Assembly (NCBI RefSeq): GCF_001865245.1
Contig: NZ_MKXB01000189.1
Span: forward strand, 1 to 64,000
Source: Streptomyces sp. CC53
GTDB taxonomy: Bacteria > Actinomycetota > Actinomycetes > Streptomycetales > Streptomycetaceae
Direction: 5' to 3'
DNA length: 64,000 nucleotides
Made by a program: the position numbers and the translations under genes. The stretch's first letter is position 1. Each line of letters opens with the position of its first letter. Positions 9,387 through 19,060 of the stretch are shown here, in pieces. Under the pieces are notes generated by a model. It was not told the DNA's origin and ran no database searches. It saw only the letters and a program-made list of their open reading frames with translations.

Positions 9387-10309
9387 CGGAGAAGGTCGGC
9401 ATGGTGAGCAGCACCGCACAGCCCTCCCAGCCCGGAGATCCCACGGAGTCCGGGCACACCTCGAAGCCCTCGGACCGGCTCGGCGGGATACCCGTCCCCC
9501 GGATCTCGTTCGAGGAGTTCCTCGCCTTCGGACGGGACGCCCTGATCCGGGCCGACGTCCCCGTCGTGATCACCCTCCCGAACGGTGCCGAGGGCCTCGG
9601 CAGGGAAGGTGTGGCGAAGCGTCTCGGAGACATGTCGGTGACGTTGTTCACCGAGCCGAGCAACAAGCAGAACGAGGAACGCTGGACCACCCGCGAGATC
9701 AAACTGCGCGAGTTCTTCGAGGACGAGCGCTATCTGCACGACCCGAGCACCTGGAACCGGATCGTCGCCAACATCCGCAACAACCCCGCCGACGTCAACG
9801 CCGTCATCGGCTTCAGCGCGCGCAGGCTCTTCGGCTCCGAGCGGCTGCTGAACGCCGCCAACCTGTGGATCAGCCACAGGGGCGTGTTCACCCAGAGCCA
9901 CTTCGACGAGCTGGAGAACTTCAACATCGCCCTGGAGGGCCGCAAGCGGTTCGTCATGACCCCGCCCGGCTTCTGGGAGTACTACCCGCGGTCCCTGGTC
10001 CAGGGCTTCGGTGACAAGTCACGGGTCTTCGACTTCGACGACGTCGACTGGGCGCGGTACCCGAAGCTCGCCGCCAAGCTGGCCCAGCGCCGCGAAGTGA
10101 TCCTGGAGCCCGGGCAGATGCTCTACCTGCCGCTCGGCTGGTGGCACCAGGCGGAGTCGCTCGACGACATGAACGTCAACGTGAACTTCTGGTCGTGGGA
10201 CCCGAAGATCCTCCGCAGGCCGTACGTCCTCGGAGTGGCCCTCTACACGGCCGTCTTCCGGAAGCTCAAGGGAATCTACAACTACGAGCCCACGGGGGCG
10301 GCGAAGTGA
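9383..10309 (+). CDS. cupin-8/JmjC-like Fe(II) oxygenase
   Basis: 308 residues if started at ATG 9383 (overlapping the previous stop); ATG 9401, with GGAGAAGG in front, is an alternative. The C-terminal half holds a jelly-roll fold with the metal triad: VFTQSHFDELENF (His-x-Asp) and LYLPLGWWHQAES (distal His), plus a GRKRFVMTPP strand. The family includes 2-oxoglutarate-dependent hydroxylases. Here it probably oxidises a small amino-acid-derived intermediate of the operon rather than a protein; that is inference from context. Confidence 0.8.
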   Translation: MTEKVGMVSSTAQPSQPGDPTESGHTSKPSDRLGGIPVPRISFEEFLAFGRDALIRADVPVVITLPNGAEGLGREGVAKRLGDMSVTLFTEPSNKQNEERWTTREIKLREFFEDERYLHDPSTWNRIVANIRNNPADVNAVIGFSARRLFGSERLLNAANLWISHRGVFTQSHFDELENFNIALEGRKRFVMTPPGFWEYYPRSLVQGFGDKSRVFDFDDVDWARYPKLAAKLAQRREVILEPGQMLYLPLGWWHQAESLDDMNVNVNFWSWDPKILRRPYVLGVALYTAVFRKLKGIYNYEPTGAAK

Positions 10310-11583
10310 CCGAAGCGAAGACCCGGATCACCCCCACCCACCGGTGGCGCAACAACGACAAGCTCATCGGCATCGGCAACGAGTTCTGGGACATGTCCGA
10401 GCGCAACGGGCTCGCCGGCATCGTCGCGGACCTCGACGGCAACGGCGGGCTGCGCACCACCCCCGGCCACGAGTTCATCCCCGACGGACACGAGTTCGTC
10501 AACTTCAGCTGCTGCTCCTACCTGGACCTGGACTCCCACCCCGAGGTCATCGAGGGCGGCATCGACGCGATGCGCCGCTACGGCGTCCTGGACCACTGCA
10601 TCGCCCGCAGCCGGGTCCAGATCCCCGCCATGCTGGAACTGGAGACCTCACTCGGTGAGCTGTTCGGCGCCCACGTGGTGTGCTCCATCGCCGCCAGCAC
10701 CGCCACCTTCGGGCTGCTGCCGCTGATCGCCTCCGGTCATCTGGGCGACGGGAACCGGCCGTACATGATCTTCGACAAGAACGCTCACGTCTCGATGGCC
10801 AACGTCAAGCCGGTCTGCGCCGACGAGACGGAGGTGGTCACCTCCCGCCACCACGACCTCGACTTCATCGAGGACGCCTGCAAGAAGTACGCCCGCGTCG
10901 CCTACGTCTGCGACGGCAGCGACAGCCTCGGGGGCTACGCCCCGGTGAAGGAACTGGCCGAACTCCAGGACAAGTACGGCCTGCTCGTCTACTACGACGA
11001 CTCCCACTCGCTGTCCGCGTACGGGGAGCGCGGGGTGGGCTACGTACGGTCCCACAGCCCGGTCCTGGACGAGCGCACCATCGTCGTGGTCACCCTGAAC
11101 AAGGCGTTCGGCACCAGCGGCGCGGCGATCGTGCTCGACGGCTACTCCAAGGAGACCCTGCGGATCATCGAGCGGTTCGGCGGCGCCCTCAACTACTCGC
11201 AGCTCCTCAACACCGCGGCCGTCGGGGCGGGTCTGGCGTCCGCCGAGATCCACCGGACCTCCGAGCTGACGACCCTGCAGAATCGTCTCTACAAGAACAT
11301 CGAGCTGTTCGACTCGCTGATCCACACGGACCAGGGGGGCAGCACCTTCCCCATCCGGCTCGTCCCGATGAGTGACGACACCGTGATCGAGGCGGGCCGA
11401 CGGGTCATCGAGGCGGGCTTCTACGTCTCGCCCGTGTTCTTCCCGATCGTCGCGCGCGGCACCGCCGGGCTCCGCGTCATGATGCGCGCCGGGCAGACCG
11501 AGGAGCAGATCCGCAGGCTCGGCCAGGTCCTGGTCGAGGTGGGGGCCCAGGCGGCACCGGTCCCGGAGGGGGGCGCCCGATGA
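10306..11583 (+). CDS. PLP-dependent alpha-oxoamine synthase (KBL/AONS/SPT family)
   Basis: 425 residues from GTG 10306, which overlaps the preceding stop. Fold-type I aminotransferase features: LVYYDDSHSLSAYGERGVGY (Asp contacting PLP nitrogen, His after it) and VVTLNKAFGTSGAA with the Schiff-base Lys. The substrate end reads NFSCCSYLDLDSHPEVIEGG, the usual start of this family. Such enzymes condense an amino acid with an acyl-CoA, losing CO2, to an alpha-amino ketone. The acyl-CoA could come from the aldehyde dehydrogenase two genes downstream. Confidence 0.85.
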   Translation: MTEAKTRITPTHRWRNNDKLIGIGNEFWDMSERNGLAGIVADLDGNGGLRTTPGHEFIPDGHEFVNFSCCSYLDLDSHPEVIEGGIDAMRRYGVLDHCIARSRVQIPAMLELETSLGELFGAHVVCSIAASTATFGLLPLIASGHLGDGNRPYMIFDKNAHVSMANVKPVCADETEVVTSRHHDLDFIEDACKKYARVAYVCDGSDSLGGYAPVKELAELQDKYGLLVYYDDSHSLSAYGERGVGYVRSHSPVLDERTIVVVTLNKAFGTSGAAIVLDGYSKETLRIIERFGGALNYSQLLNTAAVGAGLASAEIHRTSELTTLQNRLYKNIELFDSLIHTDQGGSTFPIRLVPMSDDTVIEAGRRVIEAGFYVSPVFFPIVARGTAGLRVMMRAGQTEEQIRRLGQVLVEVGAQAAPVPEGGAR

Positions 11584-12473
11584 GCGGCAGTACCGCGCGG
11601 CCGATCCCGCGCAGCATCCTCTACACCCCCGCGCTGTCCCTGGCCCGGGTCGTCAAGGCCTGGTCGTACGACGCGGACGTGCACCTCATGGACCTGGAGG
11701 ACTCCGTCCCCCCGCAGGACCGGGCCACCGCCCGCATGGTGTGCCGGACCGCGCTGGAGAAGTCCCCGGCGCCCGAGCGGATCGCCGTACGGGTCAACCC
11801 CCTCGGCACCCTCGACGCGGTCCACGACCTGGCGATGCTCGCGGACAGCCCCGTCCGGCCCGGCTACCTCGTCATGACGATGGTCAGAAACGCCACCGAG
11901 GTCGCCCTGCTGCGCGAGACCCTCGCCTCGGCGGGCGCGCACCCCGAGATCTACGTGACGCTGGAGACCCCCGAGGCCGTCTCCTCCGTGGACGCCGTCG
12001 CGCAGGCCGCCGACGGGATCGTCCTCGGCTCCGCCGACCTGGCCGCCACCCTCGGCATCGAGATCACCTGGGCCGGCATGCTCGCCGCCCGCCAGGCCAT
12101 GGTGCTCGCCTGCGCCCGCTACGGCGCCGCCTGCGTCGACACCGCCAACTTCCGGCTCGCGCAACCGGACGTGCTGGCCGACGAGCTGACCCGCATCCGG
12201 GAACTGGGCTTCCACGGCAAGGCCACCGTCCACCCGGCCGAACTGGACGCCATCAACAAGGCGTTGCGGCCCGACCCGGCGAGCGTGCGGCAGGCCCGGC
12301 GGGTCACCGACGCGGTACGGGACGCGGCCGGGGCCATCGCCGTGCTGGACGGCGACATGGTCGGCCCGCCCTTCGCCCGGCTCGCCCGCACCACCGTGGA
12401 GCAGGGCGACGCCTGGGCGGCCCGCTTCGGCGGCGGGACGGCCTTCCAGGACGCAGAGGGGAGCACCGCATGA
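11580..12473 (+). CDS. HpcH/HpaI aldolase / CitE-like lyase
   Basis: 297 residues, ATG overlapping the previous stop. [20 protein letters not shown] and [11 protein letters not shown] give the N-terminal metal site (Glu/Asp), [12 protein letters not shown] the second acidic ligand, and [12 protein letters not shown] the conserved C-terminal loop of CitE and malyl-CoA-lyase relatives. The expected chemistry is Mg-dependent C-C cleavage or condensation of a CoA ester with glyoxylate or a related oxo acid. The MaoC hydratase nearby is a common partner of malyl/methylmalyl-CoA lyases. Confidence 0.85.
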   Translation: MSGSTARPIPRSILYTPALSLARVVKAWSYDADVHLMDLEDSVPPQDRATARMVCRTALEKSPAPERIAVRVNPLGTLDAVHDLAMLADSPVRPGYLVMTMVRNATEVALLRETLASAGAHPEIYVTLETPEAVSSVDAVAQAADGIVLGSADLAATLGIEITWAGMLAARQAMVLACARYGAACVDTANFRLAQPDVLADELTRIRELGFHGKATVHPAELDAINKALRPDPASVRQARRVTDAVRDAAGAIAVLDGDMVGPPFARLARTTVEQGDAWAARFGGGTAFQDAEGSTA

Positions 12474-13429
12474 CCGCCGTGGCCGAAGACCTCGCCGGCG
12501 CGGACCACCCGGCCCCACCCCCCGGGCGGCCCGCCGCCCCCGCCACGGTCGCCGTCATCGGCACCGGGGCCATCGGCCAGGACCTCGTCAGCAAGGTCCA
12601 CCGCTCCACCGGCCTCACCTGCGCCCTGGTCGCCGGACGCAACCCCGCCTCCGCCGGACTCGCGCACGCCGCGGGCCTCGGCTACCCCACCACCGCCGGC
12701 GGCATCGACGCCCTGCTCGACGCGGCCCGCCCGTACGACATCGTCTTCGACGCCACCAACGCCCTGTCCCACCGGGAGCACTGGCGGCGGCTCCAGCCGC
12801 TCGGCACCCTCGTCATCGACATGACGCCCAGCAAGGCCGGCCAGATGGTCGTCCCGACCGTGACCGGCACGCGAGCTCCGACCGAGCGGAACGTCAACCT
12901 GATCAGCTGCGGCGGCCAGGCCTCCGTCCCGGTCGCACACGCCCTCGCCGGGCGGTTCGACACGGCGTACATCGAGGTGGTGTCCACCGTGGCCAGCAGC
13001 ATCGCGGGCCGCGCGACCCGGCTCAACCTCGACGAGTACGTGGCGACGACCCAGGCCGCACTCACCGCGTTCACGGGCGTGCCCACCACCAAGGCCATCC
13101 TCAACATCAGCCCCGCCGTCCCGCCCGCCACCTTCCGGACCGCCGTCCACGCCGTCGTCCCCGGCGCCGAGGACCGTGCCGCGGAGGTACGGGCCGTGGT
13201 CGACGAGGCCGCCGAGCGGGTACGGGCCTTCGCCCCCGGGTACGAGGTGATCGCCTGCACGGCCACCGGCGACCGGGTCGTGGTGTCCCTGGAGGTCACC
13301 GCCGACAGCGACGTGCTGCCCCGGTACGCGGGGAACCTCGACATCATCAACTCGGCCGCCATCCTGGTCGCCGAGCAGCACGCGGCCCGGATCGCGGGAG
13401 ACACCGGCCGGACGGGAGAGGCGCGATGA
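12470..13429 (+). CDS. acetaldehyde dehydrogenase (acylating), DmpF/MhpF type
   Basis: 319 residues, ATG 12470 overlapping the previous stop. [17 protein letters not shown] is the Rossmann NAD site; [18 protein letters not shown] carries the catalytic Cys; the C-terminal [12 protein letters not shown] is typical. It oxidises a short aldehyde with NAD and CoA to the acyl-CoA. Proline-rich residues 10-22 precede the Rossmann strand. Its partner aldolase is the next gene; in meta-cleavage pathways the two form a channelled complex. Confidence 0.9.
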   Translation: MTAVAEDLAGADHPAPPPGRPAAPATVAVIGTGAIGQDLVSKVHRSTGLTCALVAGRNPASAGLAHAAGLGYPTTAGGIDALLDAARPYDIVFDATNALSHREHWRRLQPLGTLVIDMTPSKAGQMVVPTVTGTRAPTERNVNLISCGGQASVPVAHALAGRFDTAYIEVVSTVASSIAGRATRLNLDEYVATTQAALTAFTGVPTTKAILNISPAVPPATFRTAVHAVVPGAEDRAAEVRAVVDEAAERVRAFAPGYEVIACTATGDRVVVSLEVTADSDVLPRYAGNLDIINSAAILVAEQHAARIAGDTGRTGEAR

Positions 13430-14451
13430 ACGCGGTCGTCATCCACGACCCGACGCTGCGGGACGGTCAGCACGCGGTACGCCACCGGCTCGGCGCGGCG
13501 GCCCTGCGCGGCTACGCGGAGGCGGCCGACGCGGCCGGTATCCCGGTCGTGGAAGTGGGCCACGGCAACGGGCTGGGCGCCTCCTCCCTCCAGGTGGGGG
13601 AGGCGGCCGTCAGTGACGACGAGATGCTGGCGACCGTGCGGGAGGCGCTGCGCACCAGCCGGATGGGCGTGTTCATGCTGCCCGGCTGGGGCACCTCCGA
13701 CGACCTGCGGAAGGCACTGAAGCACGGCGTCGACGTGATCCGCGTCGGGGTCCACTGCACCGAGACCTCGCTCGCGGAACGCCACCTCGGCTTCCTGCGG
13801 GAGGAGGGCGCGGAGGCGCACTGCGTCCTGATGATGAGCCACATGGCGAGCCCCGCGGAACTGGCGGAGCAGGCCGTGCGGGCCGTCGGCTACGGGGCGC
13901 AGGCGGTCGGCATCATGGACTCCGCCGGGCACTTCCTGCCCCAGGACGTCAGCGAGCGGATCGGAGCCATCCGCAGCGCGGTCGGCCCACTGGACGTACC
14001 GGTGATCTTCCACGGGCACAACAACCTCGGCATGGCCGTGGCGAACTCGGTCGCCGCCGCCGTCGCCGGTGCCCGGATCATCGACGGCTGCGCGCGCGGC
14101 TTCGGGGCGGGCGCCGGGAACACCCAACTGGAGGTGCTGGTACCGGTGCTGGAGCGCACCGGTTACCCCACCGGCATCGACCTGTACGCGCTGCTCGACG
14201 CCGCCGAGTACGCCGAGCGCGAGCTGATGCCGGCCCCGCCGGTCACCGGCTCGCTCAGCATCGTCAGCGGACTGGCAGGAGTGTTTTCGGGGTTCAAGCA
14301 ACAGGTGCTCGACCTGTCCGCGCGCGCCGGGGTCGACCCCCGCGACGTGTTCTTCGAACTCGGGCGGCGTCAGGCCATCGCCGGGCAGGAGGACCTGATC
14401 GTGGACGTGGTGGCCGAACTCGCCGCCCGCGCGCGGGAGGCGGCGGCGTGA
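13426..14451 (+). CDS. 4-hydroxy-2-oxovalerate aldolase, DmpG/MhpE type
   Basis: 341 residues, ATG overlapping the previous stop. [14 protein letters not shown] (Asp ligand and catalytic His), [14 protein letters not shown] (two metal His) and [16 protein letters not shown] match the DRE-TIM/HMGL-like aldolases of aromatic meta-cleavage. It splits a 4-hydroxy-2-oxo acid into pyruvate and an aldehyde handed to the dehydrogenase. No other ring-cleavage gene is present, so the pair has probably been recruited for biosynthesis, making an acyl-CoA or running in the condensing direction. Confidence 0.9.
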   Translation: MNAVVIHDPTLRDGQHAVRHRLGAAALRGYAEAADAAGIPVVEVGHGNGLGASSLQVGEAAVSDDEMLATVREALRTSRMGVFMLPGWGTSDDLRKALKHGVDVIRVGVHCTETSLAERHLGFLREEGAEAHCVLMMSHMASPAELAEQAVRAVGYGAQAVGIMDSAGHFLPQDVSERIGAIRSAVGPLDVPVIFHGHNNLGMAVANSVAAAVAGARIIDGCARGFGAGAGNTQLEVLVPVLERTGYPTGIDLYALLDAAEYAERELMPAPPVTGSLSIVSGLAGVFSGFKQQVLDLSARAGVDPRDVFFELGRRQAIAGQEDLIVDVVAELAARAREAAA

Positions 14452-15398
14452 CCGGCCCCCTCACCGTCGGCGCGGCGGACATGGCCGGGGCCGACCGGCT
14501 CGTGCGGGTCATGGACGCGCTGGCCGAGGCGTTCGCGGACCTGTCGGCGGGCCGCACCGGCTCGCCGTCCCGGACGGTCGTCCCGCACAGCCGCCCGCAG
14601 CGGGAACTGCTCGCCGCGACCGCGGTCTGGGAGCGGCGCGGGGTGGGCAGCGTCAAGATCACCACGCTCACCCCCGACAACCCGGAGCGCGGACTGCCGC
14701 TCATCCACGGAGTGGTCGTCCTGACCGACCTGGAGACCGGGCGGGTCACCGCCCTCCTTGACGGTGCCGAGCTCACCGCCGTGCGCACCGGCGCCGTCGC
14801 CGGCCTCGCCACCCGGCTGTGCGCCCCCGAGGACGCGGCCGAGCTGGCCGTCATCGGCGCGGGGGTGCAGGCCCGGGCAGCGGTCAGGGCGGTGTCGGCG
14901 GTGCGGCCCATCCGGTCGGTGCGCGTGTTCTCCCGCACCCCGTCCCGTACGGACGCGTTCGCGCGGTGGGTACGGGAGACGGCGGACCGACCGGTGGACG
15001 TGGTGGTCTGCGGCACGGCGAAGGAGGCCGTCGAGGACGCCGCGGTCATCTGTACGACGACCTCGACCGCCGGCCGCACTCCGCTGGTGGCCGCCGACTG
15101 GGTGGCACCCGGGGCGCACCTCAACATCATCGGCGGTACCCACGAGGACGCCGTCGAGGTGGAACCGGCCCTGCTCGCGGACGCGTTCGTGGTGGTGGAG
15201 CAGCGGGCCGCCGCACGGGAAGAGGCCGGTGAGGTGCGGGCCGCGCTGGCGGCAGGGATCATGGGGGAGGAGCACCTGCACGAGATCGGCGAGCTGGCGG
15301 CGGGCAGCGTGCCGGACGGCCGTACCTCGGTGTTCCGTTGCGTGGGCATGGCCATCGAGGACACGGCCGCCGCGGCGGCGCTCACCGAGACGGTGTGA
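14448..15398 (+). CDS. ornithine cyclodeaminase / mu-crystallin family enzyme
   Basis: 316 residues, GTG overlapping the previous stop. Family features: [19 protein letters not shown] (substrate Lys), [36 protein letters not shown] (NAD site) and [16 protein letters not shown]. Members catalyse cyclodeamination, amino-acid dehydrogenation or imine reduction; SbnB of staphyloferrin B makes a diamino acid this way. Here it may reduce an imine or aminate an oxo acid from the aldolase. Last gene of the plus-strand operon, ending 4 nt before the convergent maoC-like gene. Confidence 0.85.
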   Translation: MTGPLTVGAADMAGADRLVRVMDALAEAFADLSAGRTGSPSRTVVPHSRPQRELLAATAVWERRGVGSVKITTLTPDNPERGLPLIHGVVVLTDLETGRVTALLDGAELTAVRTGAVAGLATRLCAPEDAAELAVIGAGVQARAAVRAVSAVRPIRSVRVFSRTPSRTDAFARWVRETADRPVDVVVCGTAKEAVEDAAVICTTTSTAGRTPLVAADWVAPGAHLNIIGGTHEDAVEVEPALLADAFVVVEQRAAAREEAGEVRAALAAGIMGEEHLHEIGELAAGSVPDGRTSVFRCVGMAIEDTAAAAALTETV

Positions 15399-15402
15399 CC
15401 GT

Positions 15403-15900
15403 TCAGTTCCTCTCCCGGCAGCGGACCATGAACGTCCGCTCGAAGACGATGACGGGCTCGCCCGTGGACTTCGAGCCGGTCGTCTCCACCGTGACGATCC
15501 CCTGCCCCGGGCGGGACGCGGACCGGCGCCTGCTCAGGATCCTGCTCGTCGCGTACAGCGTGTCGCCGACGTACACCGGGTCCTTGAGCCGGACCTTGTC
15601 CCAGCCGAGGTTGGCCACGGCGCGCGCCGACAGCGCCTGCACGGTCATACCGCCCACCAGGCACAGCGTGATCCCGCTGTTGACCAGCACCCGCCCGTAC
15701 TCCGCGCTCTCGCCGTAGGCGCGGTCGAAGTGCAGCGGGTGCTGGTTCATGGTCAGCAACGTGAGCCAGGTGTTGTCGGTCTCCGTGATGGTCCGGCCCG
15801 GCCAGTGGCGTATCACCATGCCCGGCTCGAAGTCCTCGTAGTCGCCGCCGTGCTCCTCGGCGTACTCGTTGTCCGTGCCCTCCACGCGGCGCAGCGCCAT
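15403..15900 (-). CDS. MaoC-family (hot-dog) enoyl-CoA hydratase
   Basis: 165 residues from ATG 15900 with GGGGAGA 9 nt upstream. Central motif LLTMNQHPLHFDRAYGES contains the hydratase Asp/His pair expected for MaoC, followed by RVLVNSGITLCLVGGMTV. The length fits beta-methylmalyl-CoA/mesaconyl-CoA dehydratase-like members, which often accompany CitE-like lyases. Convergent to the operon and divergent from the ATP-grasp-like gene; TATAAA in the 15944-15950 area could be its -10 box. Confidence 0.85.
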   Translation of the reverse strand: MALRRVEGTDNEYAEEHGGDYEDFEPGMVIRHWPGRTITETDNTWLTLLTMNQHPLHFDRAYGESAEYGRVLVNSGITLCLVGGMTVQALSARAVANLGWDKVRLKDPVYVGDTLYATSRILSRRRSASRPGQGIVTVETTGSKSTGEPVIVFERTFMVRCRERN

Positions 15901-15998
15901 GCGTGCATCTCCCCTGTGTCTCAAAGCTGTTGACACTCCGCTTTATATCCTGATCATGAGGGGAACCACAGGGGTCACGAGCGGTCGCAGGGGCGGGG

Positions 15999-17363
15999 AT
16001 GAGTGTGCTTGAGGATGTCGGCGTATCCGCCCGGTCGGGCCACCCCTGGTTCGGCTCGCTGCGGTTGAGGCCGCCCGCCGTGCCCGCCGAGACGCTCCGG
16101 TGGCGCAGCCGCCACGCGATGCGGGACCTCGGCTGGCCCTACCAGCGGCTGCTGCCCGCCGCGCCCCTCGTCGTGCCGCGCAGCTCGTACGCCGAGCTGT
16201 TCCGGGTGACCAGGGCCCTGCTCGACCTGGTCCGCCGCACCGCCCTGGAGAGCGCGCCCACCACGGAGGGCAGGCTCGCCGCGTACCGGATGCCCGCCAA
16301 CGAGCACCAGCTGTTCATGGCCGACCCGTTCACCGAGGAGCGGTACGCGGACTGCGTGGTCCGCCCGGACGTGGTGATCGGCGCGGACGGGCCGCGGTTC
16401 CTGGAGTTCAACGTCAGCGGCGCGCTCAGCGGGCCCGTCGAGTGCCACTGCCGTCTCCGGATGTGGCGCGAGCTGTACGGCGACGACACGGGACGTGTCC
16501 CGTACACGAGCGACGAGCCCCTCGCCGTGCGGACCGCGATGTTCCGCGACCTGTGCGCCGAGCTGGACGAGCCGCCGAGGGTGGCCATCCTCGGCAGCGC
16601 CCGCGACCAGGGCGGCCACACCCGCTACTTCGACATCCAGGCCGACTATCTGTCCCGCCACGGGCTGCACGCGCGCTTCTTCGAGCCGGAGCACCTGCAC
16701 GAGGCGTGGGACTGCCCGCCCGGGCTGCGCTATCCGGTGGGGCTGCGTGACTTCACGATCCCCGACTGGGAGGAGCTGGGCATCGACACCGCGCCCGTAC
16801 AGGCCGCGGTCGACCAGGGCTGTCTCCTGGTGGGGACCCAGACCTCCACGTTCCTCTCCAGCAAGCTGACCATGGGGATGCTGTCGGAGGGCCGACCCTG
16901 GATGACGGCGGCCGAGCGCGCCCTCGTCGACCGGTACCTGCCGTGGACGCGTGTCCTCTCGCACCGGTGGACCACCCGGGGCGACCGGAAGGTGGACCTG
17001 GTGTCGTTCGCCGTGGCCCACCGGGAGGAGCTGGTGCTGAAGGAGAGCATCGGCATGAGCGGCAAGCAGGTCGTCCTGGGCCGGGCCACCGGGCAAGCGG
17101 AGTGGGAGGAGGCGGTGACGGCGGCCGCCGGGACCGGCACCAGCATCGTGCAGGAGTACGTCTCCGCCCGCACCTGCCGCCTCGCCCTGCTCGCGGACGG
17201 CGAGGACGAGCCGCACGCCGCCGACGTGGCCCCCGTCATCGGTCCCCTGCTGTTCGGCGGGCGTCCCGCCGGGATCACCACCAGGTTCTTCGGGGACGGC
17301 CGCAGCGGGATCGTCAGCGTGCTGGGGACGCACGGGACGGACGGGTGCATGGTCGCGGTCTGA
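15999..17363 (+). CDS. circularly permuted ATP-grasp-like protein
   Basis: 454 residues from ATG 15999 (GGGGCGGGG upstream). FLEFNVSGALSGPVECH resembles the Mg/ATP-binding Glu-x-Asn of the permuted ATP-grasp group (glutathionylspermidine-synthase fold), and VLKESIGMSGKQVVLG provides Lys and a Gly loop for nucleotide binding. An AILGSARDQGG segment near residue 195 looks like the start of a ligand-binding lobe. It would join a carboxylate to an amine with ATP. It sits between the biosynthetic operon and the transport operon, so it may be the ligase that assembles the product. Confidence 0.65.
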   Translation: MSVLEDVGVSARSGHPWFGSLRLRPPAVPAETLRWRSRHAMRDLGWPYQRLLPAAPLVVPRSSYAELFRVTRALLDLVRRTALESAPTTEGRLAAYRMPANEHQLFMADPFTEERYADCVVRPDVVIGADGPRFLEFNVSGALSGPVECHCRLRMWRELYGDDTGRVPYTSDEPLAVRTAMFRDLCAELDEPPRVAILGSARDQGGHTRYFDIQADYLSRHGLHARFFEPEHLHEAWDCPPGLRYPVGLRDFTIPDWEELGIDTAPVQAAVDQGCLLVGTQTSTFLSSKLTMGMLSEGRPWMTAAERALVDRYLPWTRVLSHRWTTRGDRKVDLVSFAVAHREELVLKESIGMSGKQVVLGRATGQAEWEEAVTAAAGTGTSIVQEYVSARTCRLALLADGEDEPHAADVAPVIGPLLFGGRPAGITTRFFGDGRSGIVSVLGTHGTDGCMVAV

Positions 17364-17482
17364 GCGGTCGGGGAGCTCGGCGCCGTACCGTACCCGGCCC
17401 GGCCCGGTACGGGTCGCCGACCACGGTCCGGCGTCGCCGACCTGGCGGCTCCGCGCCTCACAGCGGGGTCCCACCCGTTTGA

Positions 17483-17499
17483 ATGGAAACGATTATCAT
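17483..17499 (+). promoter_or_regulatory. Zur/Fur-type operator
   Basis: ATGGAAACGATTATCAT is an imperfect inverted repeat with the AAACGATTATC core typical of actinobacterial Zur boxes. It lies 56 nt before the lipoprotein gene, inside the likely promoter. Zinc-loaded Zur would repress the transport operon, so expression would rise when zinc is scarce. A Fur-family iron site is the alternative. No second copy was noticed before the biosynthetic operon. Confidence 0.65.
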
Positions 17500-17554
17500 G
17501 TACTCTGCGTGCCTCCCCCCTTGATCCGCCCTACCGGAAGACCCTGCGCACGTC

Positions 17555-19060
17555 ATGAGAAGCCACCGCCGCCGGCTGACCGCCGCCCTCCTCCTCGCAC
17601 CGCTCCTCACGGGCTGCTTCGCCCCCGGCGGTCAGAGCGCGCCCCCGGGCCCCGCCGGCTCCGGCGACGGCGGCAGGCTGCGGGTGACCCTTGCGTTCGC
17701 CCCCACCCGCAACTTCTCCCCGCACAGCCAGGACGCCTTCCACCTGTACAAGCTCGGCGTCTCCGAGGGCCTGACCAAACTGGACGCCAACGGCACCGCC
17801 GTACCCGCGCTGGCCGAATCGTGGACCCGCGAGAGCAACGGCAGGAGCTGGCTGTTCACGCTCCGGGACGCGAAGTTCCAGGACGGCACCCAGGTCACCG
17901 CGCAGGCCGTCGCCGCCGCACTCGTGCACGCCGCCGAGGCGAAGCCCGCCCCCACCGCCCTGTCCGGCGTCGAGCTGACCGCCGAAGCCGTCGGCGAGGA
18001 CCGGGTGCGGATCGGCACCGGCACACCCGACCCGGTCCTCCCGCTGCGCCTGTCCAACCCGAACCTCGCGGTGTTCTCCCCGAAGGCGTACGCGAAGAAG
18101 GGCACCGTGAGCCCGGTCGGCACCGCCACCGGCCCCTTCGCGCTCACGCGGATCAGCGGCGACACGGCCGCCACCCTGGACCGCTTCGACGACTACTGGG
18201 GCGGCCGGGCCCAGGCGCCCGGCATCGACGCCGCGTTCGTCGCCGACGGCACCGCCCGCGCCAACGCCCTGCGCACCGGCCAGACGGACCTCGCCGAGGC
18301 CCTCCCCGTCGCGCAGACCGCGCCCCTCGACCAGGGCGCCCTCCACGAGACGAACACCGCCCGCAACACCAGCCTCTACCTCAACACCACGTCCGGCGTG
18401 TTCACCGACCCCGGGCTGCGCGCCGCCGCCCGCGAGGCGATCGACGCCTCCGTCATCGCCAAGGACGTCTACGAGGGCCGCGCCGAGGTCGCCCAGGGCC
18501 TCTACGGCCCCGCCCTGAACTGGGCCGCGAGCAAGCGCATCCAGCCCACCGGCCGAGCCGAAGCCACCGCACCCCGCGGCCAGGCCCTCACCATCGCCAC
18601 CTACACCGGACGCCCCGAACTCGCCGAGACCGCACAGGTGCTGCAGCAGCAACTGGAGAAGGCGGGCTTCACCGTTCAACTGGAGGTGCGCGACTACGCC
18701 CGCCTCGAAAGCGACCTGCTCGCGGGCACGTTCGACGCGGCCGTCGCCTCACGGAACATGATGCTCGACACCGGCGACCCCGTCACGGTCCTCGACAGCG
18801 ACTTCACCTGCGAGGGCACCTACAACCTGTCACTGCTGTGCGACCCGGGCGTCGACCGGGCCGTCGCAGCCGCCCGGTCCGTGGCCGACACCGCCGAGCG
18901 GCAGGACGCCGCCATGAAGGCGGAGGCGGCCGTCCTCGGCACCGACGCGGTGGTCCCGCTCGTCCACCTGAAGGCCGCCACCGGCGTCGGCGCCACCGTG
19001 CGGGGCACCCTGCTCGACCCGTACGAGCGGCAGTTCATCGGAACGGGGACCCGGCGCTGA
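17555..19060 (+). CDS. ABC transporter substrate-binding lipoprotein (DppA/NikA family)
   Basis: 501 residues. A basic start and hydrophobic run end in the lipobox LLTGC, so the protein is lipid-anchored outside the membrane. Family-5 binding-protein features include LAESWTRESNGRSWLFTLRD, AKFQDGTQVTA and NTTSGVFTDPGLRAAAREAI. This family takes up peptides, nickel chelates and opine metallophores such as staphylopine (CntA). The Zur-type box just upstream and the adjacent biosynthetic locus favour a chelate as ligand; this is not shown by the sequence alone. Confidence 0.88.
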   Translation: MRSHRRRLTAALLLAPLLTGCFAPGGQSAPPGPAGSGDGGRLRVTLAFAPTRNFSPHSQDAFHLYKLGVSEGLTKLDANGTAVPALAESWTRESNGRSWLFTLRDAKFQDGTQVTAQAVAAALVHAAEAKPAPTALSGVELTAEAVGEDRVRIGTGTPDPVLPLRLSNPNLAVFSPKAYAKKGTVSPVGTATGPFALTRISGDTAATLDRFDDYWGGRAQAPGIDAAFVADGTARANALRTGQTDLAEALPVAQTAPLDQGALHETNTARNTSLYLNTTSGVFTDPGLRAAAREAIDASVIAKDVYEGRAEVAQGLYGPALNWAASKRIQPTGRAEATAPRGQALTIATYTGRPELAETAQVLQQQLEKAGFTVQLEVRDYARLESDLLAGTFDAAVASRNMMLDTGDPVTVLDSDFTCEGTYNLSLLCDPGVDRAVAAARSVADTAERQDAAMKAEAAVLGTDAVVPLVHLKAATGVGATVRGTLLDPYERQFIGTGTRR

